From an uncultured Planktomarina sp. (lineage in GTDB: Bacteria > Pseudomonadota > Alphaproteobacteria > Rhodobacterales > Rhodobacteraceae): 64,000 nucleotides of DNA. Positions 61,362-64,000 of the stretch are shown piece after piece. A program made the position numbers and the translations under genes. Below the pieces are notes generated by a model. The model had not been told where the DNA came from. It saw only the letters and a program-made list of their open reading frames with translations, and did not search any database. Location of the stretch: positions 62,001 through 126,000 of the forward strand of contig CAJJBJ010000002.1 of NCBI GenBank assembly GCA_905182455.1, given 5' to 3'. How positions within the stretch are numbered: the first letter of the stretch is position 1; each line of letters begins with the position of its first letter.

Positions 61362-62747
61362 TTATGTGCCGCAAAAAGTTGCTTGAACAACCTCATGGGC
61401 CTTAGGGGGTTCCATGAATTCCGGATTTGGCGGAGTAACAAAGGGGGTTTGCAGGGCCGCATGCAAGACGTGAAACATCTGCATATTACCCGCCACAGAT
61501 TGGTCAATCATGGCCTCAACCAGATGATTGCGTGGGATTAGGGCAGGATTGATCTGCTTTAGACGTGTTAGATCAGCCGAAGCCAGCCAATCTGCGTGCC
61601 AACTCACAAACTCAGGATGCTCGCCAATATGCCGCGCAACCTCATCGGATCCAAGTGCGCGGAAGCTTTGCGTGAAGTCCGCCCCGGTTTGACCCATCAT
61701 TTTTAGAAATTGTTCGATCAGGGCGCTGCTTTGAGAACCGGTGGACAAGCCAAGCTTTGCTGCAAAGACCTTGGCATATTCCGCTTCGAATATATCACCG
61801 AAACCTTTTACAATTTCCGTATAGCGCGCGATTGCGGCCTCGGTGTTCTCTGCCAAGGGCAACAAGGCCGTGGCCAATTGCGCCATGTTCCAAGCGGCCA
61901 AATTCGGCTGGTTGCTATAGCCATAGCGCCCCTGGCGATCAATTGAACTGAACACTTTCGTGGGCACAAAGTCGTCCATGAATGCACAGGGGCCGTAATC
62001 GATAGTCAAGCCACCCACATGGCTGTTATCGGTGTTCATAACCCCATGGATGAAACCAACGCCCATCCATTGCGCGATCAAGCGCGCCTGTGCGGCAACA
62101 GCTTGGCCTAAAAACTCATCCGCATTTTGCGCTTGTGGGTAATGGCGGGCAATTGCGTGATCCAAAAGCGCCTCAAGGGCCGGGATATCCTCTCGAGATG
62201 CAAAATATTGGAAAGTACCCACGCGGATATGACTGCTGGCGGTTCGGCAAATCACCGCGCCGGGCAGGGGGCCGGGTTCGCGCAGGATGCTTTCTCCGGT
62301 GGCGGCTGCCGCAAGGGCGCGGGTGGTGGGGATACCGAGCGCATGCATGGATTCTGAGATCAAATATTCGCGCAAGACCGGACCGTACCACGCCCGACCA
62401 TCGCCGCCGCGCGACCAAGGGGTGCGCCCCGCGCCTTTGAGTTGGACATCCACATGACCGAAGGCCCCTGTCACCTCGCCCAAAAGTACCGCGCGGCCGT
62501 CACCCAGCCGTGGGTTCCAATGGCCGAATTGATGGCCCGCATAGGCCTGTGCGATGGGGTCGGCACCCATTGGCACTTGATTGCCGGTAATGAACTCTGG
62601 CCAATCCTCCCCAAAGGAAATTCCCAACTCATCCGCCAGTGCGGTGTTGAGAACTAAGCCCGAAGGAGCCGCCACCGGGACGGGTTGTTGCCGCGCAAAC
62701 ATGTGTTCTGGCAGTCGGGTGTAGGTGTTGTTCCAAGTGGCATGCAT
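61362..62747 (-). CDS. SelO/YdiU protein adenylyltransferase
   Basis: 461 residues. Pseudokinase-like fold with the nucleotide motifs AGHQFGHWNPRLGDGRAVLL, LKGAGRTPWSRGGDGRAWYG and HGVMNTDNSH. SelO adds AMP to proteins in redox response. The C-terminal end (VVQATFCGT) keeps the near-terminal Cys but not the usual Sec. One-base overlap with the GNAT start. Confidence 0.92.
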   Translation of the reverse strand: MHATWNNTYTRLPEHMFARQQPVPVAAPSGLVLNTALADELGISFGEDWPEFITGNQVPMGADPIAQAYAGHQFGHWNPRLGDGRAVLLGEVTGAFGHVDVQLKGAGRTPWSRGGDGRAWYGPVLREYLISESMHALGIPTTRALAAAATGESILREPGPLPGAVICRTASSHIRVGTFQYFASREDIPALEALLDHAIARHYPQAQNADEFLGQAVAAQARLIAQWMGVGFIHGVMNTDNSHVGGLTIDYGPCAFMDDFVPTKVFSSIDRQGRYGYSNQPNLAAWNMAQLATALLPLAENTEAAIARYTEIVKGFGDIFEAEYAKVFAAKLGLSTGSQSSALIEQFLKMMGQTGADFTQSFRALGSDEVARHIGEHPEFVSWHADWLASADLTRLKQINPALIPRNHLVEAMIDQSVAGNMQMFHVLHAALQTPFVTPPNPEFMEPPKAHEVVQATFCGT

Positions 62748-63199
62748 TAGCGTAACTCTTTGCTCATCAAGTTGTAATTTGAACGCAGGTCAAAGCCACC
62801 CCGGCTGTAAAGCCGCTGCGCTACAGTGTTGGTTTGATCCACTTCCAGATGCACCGCTTTGGTACCACCAGCCTTTAGAATTTTGCAAATCTGCAAAAGA
62901 CTTTCGACGCCAATGCCTTTGCCGCGCACCGGCGTGCAAATGTAGATTTTGTCAATGAACGCGTCTGGGCCGCCAAACTCAATCGAAAACCCATGCGATA
63001 CGACGACATAGCCAATCGGTGTCACCTTCGGGCCAATCAAGTAGAGAGCGCCCAAGGGCGTGCCCTCTAAAAGGTGGGTCACCGCGGCTATGCGCTGCGG
63101 CTCTGAGGTGGTTAGCGCCTCTTCTGCGTGAAAGGCCGCAACCAAAGGCGCAACTTTGCCCAAATCACCTATGCTCGCCAAAGTCAGAACAGCGGTCAT
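62747..63199 (-). CDS. GNAT family N-acetyltransferase
   Basis: 150 residues. Acetyl-CoA site VRGKGIGVESLL, N-terminus LTLASIGDLGKVAPLV. Acceptor unknown. Its start overlaps the end of the nucleoside hydrolase by one base and its end the selO start. Confidence 0.83.
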   Translation of the reverse strand: MTAVLTLASIGDLGKVAPLVAAFHAEEALTTSEPQRIAAVTHLLEGTPLGALYLIGPKVTPIGYVVVSHGFSIEFGGPDAFIDKIYICTPVRGKGIGVESLLQICKILKAGGTKAVHLEVDQTNTVAQRLYSRGGFDLRSNYNLMSKELR

Positions 63200-64000
63200 T
63201 ACAGCCGCGCTACTCTTTGGGTGATCAGATCGAAGAATCCGACGGCGTTAATATCGCACAAAAATAATGCATTCGCGGGTCGGTCCGTCACGCGCCACCA
63301 ATCGGCGACGGTCATGCCGCGGGTGAGCTCCGATTGGGTTTCAATCTCGACATTGATGTGCCTTCCTGTGAACAGATGCGGCGCGATCAGATAGGCGATG
63401 ACACAAGGATCATGCAAAGGCGCGCCTTCGCTGCCATATTTTTCAGTGTCAAAGCGTTCAAAAAAATCGGTCCAACCTGCCACCGTGTCACAGGCGCGGC
63501 TATTTTGGGTGCGTAAATCTGCAATCCAAGCCTTTCTGGTCAGGGCCTTATGCGTCACATCAAGCGGTGCTACCACCAAATCAATGCCAGACTTAAACAC
63601 AATTTCAGCGGCCTCTGGATCAACAAAAATATTGAACTCTGCGGCTGGGGTGATGTTACCCACTTCAAAATATGCCCCGCCCATCAGCACAATTTGTGCA
63701 ATACGTTCGGCTATATCAGGAGCCTGTTGTAAGGCTGTGCCTATATTAGTCAGCGGACCAAGGGGGCAAAGCGTGATTGATTTAGCAGGGGCTTGGCGCA
63801 GGGTCTCAACGATGAAATCTACCGCATGTTGTGATTGCAGCGGCATTTGTGGCTCGGGCAAAACAGCGCCATCCAAGCCGCTGTCGCCATGCACATGTTC
63901 AGCTGTGACCAATCCCCGGCCCATAGGTCTGTCGCATCCTGCATATACAGGTAAATCGGCCCGTCCTGCCAATTCACAGACCTGCCGGGCGTTATGACTC
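63199..64000 (-). CDS. Nucleoside hydrolase, partial at the window edge
   Basis: The frame is open to the edge, so the N-terminus with DTDPGxDD is outside. Visible: LPVYAGCDRPMG, the VLMGGAYFEVGNITP segment, and the active-site PLHDPCVIAYL. Paralogue of the gene at 30.4 kb, which keeps the full N-terminus. The apparent TTG start at 63972 is internal. Confidence 0.88.
   Translation of the reverse strand, partial: SHNARQVCELAGRADLPVYAGCDRPMGRGLVTAEHVHGDSGLDGAVLPEPQMPLQSQHAVDFIVETLRQAPAKSITLCPLGPLTNIGTALQQAPDIAERIAQIVLMGGAYFEVGNITPAAEFNIFVDPEAAEIVFKSGIDLVVAPLDVTHKALTRKAWIADLRTQNSRACDTVAGWTDFFERFDTEKYGSEGAPLHDPCVIAYLIAPHLFTGRHINVEIETQSELTRGMTVADWWRVTDRPANALFLCDINAVGFFDLITQRVARL

Overview
The window is a chromosomal stretch from an alphaproteobacterium, most likely Rhodobacteraceae (roseobacter group). 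The evidence is the Sox order soxR-S-V-W-X-Y-Z-A-B-C-D, the ethylmalonyl-CoA pathway pair mcl/mch next to mdh and sdhCDAB, an alphaproteobacterial Fur/Mur-type regulator, an ALAS-type hemA, and moderate GC by eye (not computed). No genus can be fixed from this sequence alone.

Layout. 0-9.7 kb: end of an ABC transporter ATPase gene, a YafY/WYL regulator, tatABC with a DUF815-type ATPase, then the opposing surE-pcm-nlpD operon, an atypical SDR, a cytochrome P450 and purF. 9.9-18 kb: cvpA, radA, an MlaFE-type lipid transporter with alr, dnaB, pyrE and pyrC. 18-26 kb: a small membrane protein, a DUF1127-like gene, and the carbon core (mdh; mcl-DUF1737-mch; sdhC-D-A-small secreted protein-sdhB). 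26-31.5 kb: a DMT exporter, deoD, GNAT, trpA, ychF, a nucleoside hydrolase and tRNA-Ser(GCT). 31.5-34.8 kb is an accessory, eroded region: three very small ORFs, a GFA protein, a 5'-truncated hydroxyacid dehydrogenase, an intact 3-hydroxyisobutyrate dehydrogenase-type gene and a LysR remnant. 34.8-49.9 kb is the thiosulfate-oxidation locus: two YeeE/YedE (SoxT-type) transporters, soxR, soxS, soxVWXYZABCD, a DsrE protein, a DUF302 protein, hemA and two MBL-fold proteins. 50-64 kb is housekeeping: trpE, ppiD, an aminotransferase, tyrS, anmK, a cupin, eno, a DMT transporter, fur/mur, a Na+/H+ antiporter, selO, GNAT and part of a second nucleoside hydrolase.

How it works together. Tat substrates in the window (SoxY, SoxB, SoxC and one MBL protein, all with an RR signal) depend on the tatABC genes at the left end. 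SoxR has the Cys pattern of persulfide sensors, and a perfect ATTC-N8-GAAT site lies in the soxW-soxX gap. SoxS, SoxV and SoxW supply periplasmic thiol chemistry. HemA sits at the end of the operon that makes five haem-binding CxxCH sites (SoxX one, SoxA two, SoxD two).

The most striking global signal is seven genes (nlpD, pcm, P450, one SoxT-type gene, soxB, soxC, soxD) that are each otherwise complete but broken by one short frameshift. Six have a net +1 length. The uniform pattern points to sequencing or assembly error rather than real gene loss, but only reads could settle it. I did not find a clearly new multi-gene system. The best leads are the palindrome array at sdhC, the CUUCCUCCC hairpin ahead of the DUF1127-like gene, the DnaA-box cluster before dnaB, the degenerate MBL protein in the sox locus, and the small ORFs downstream of tRNA-Ser.
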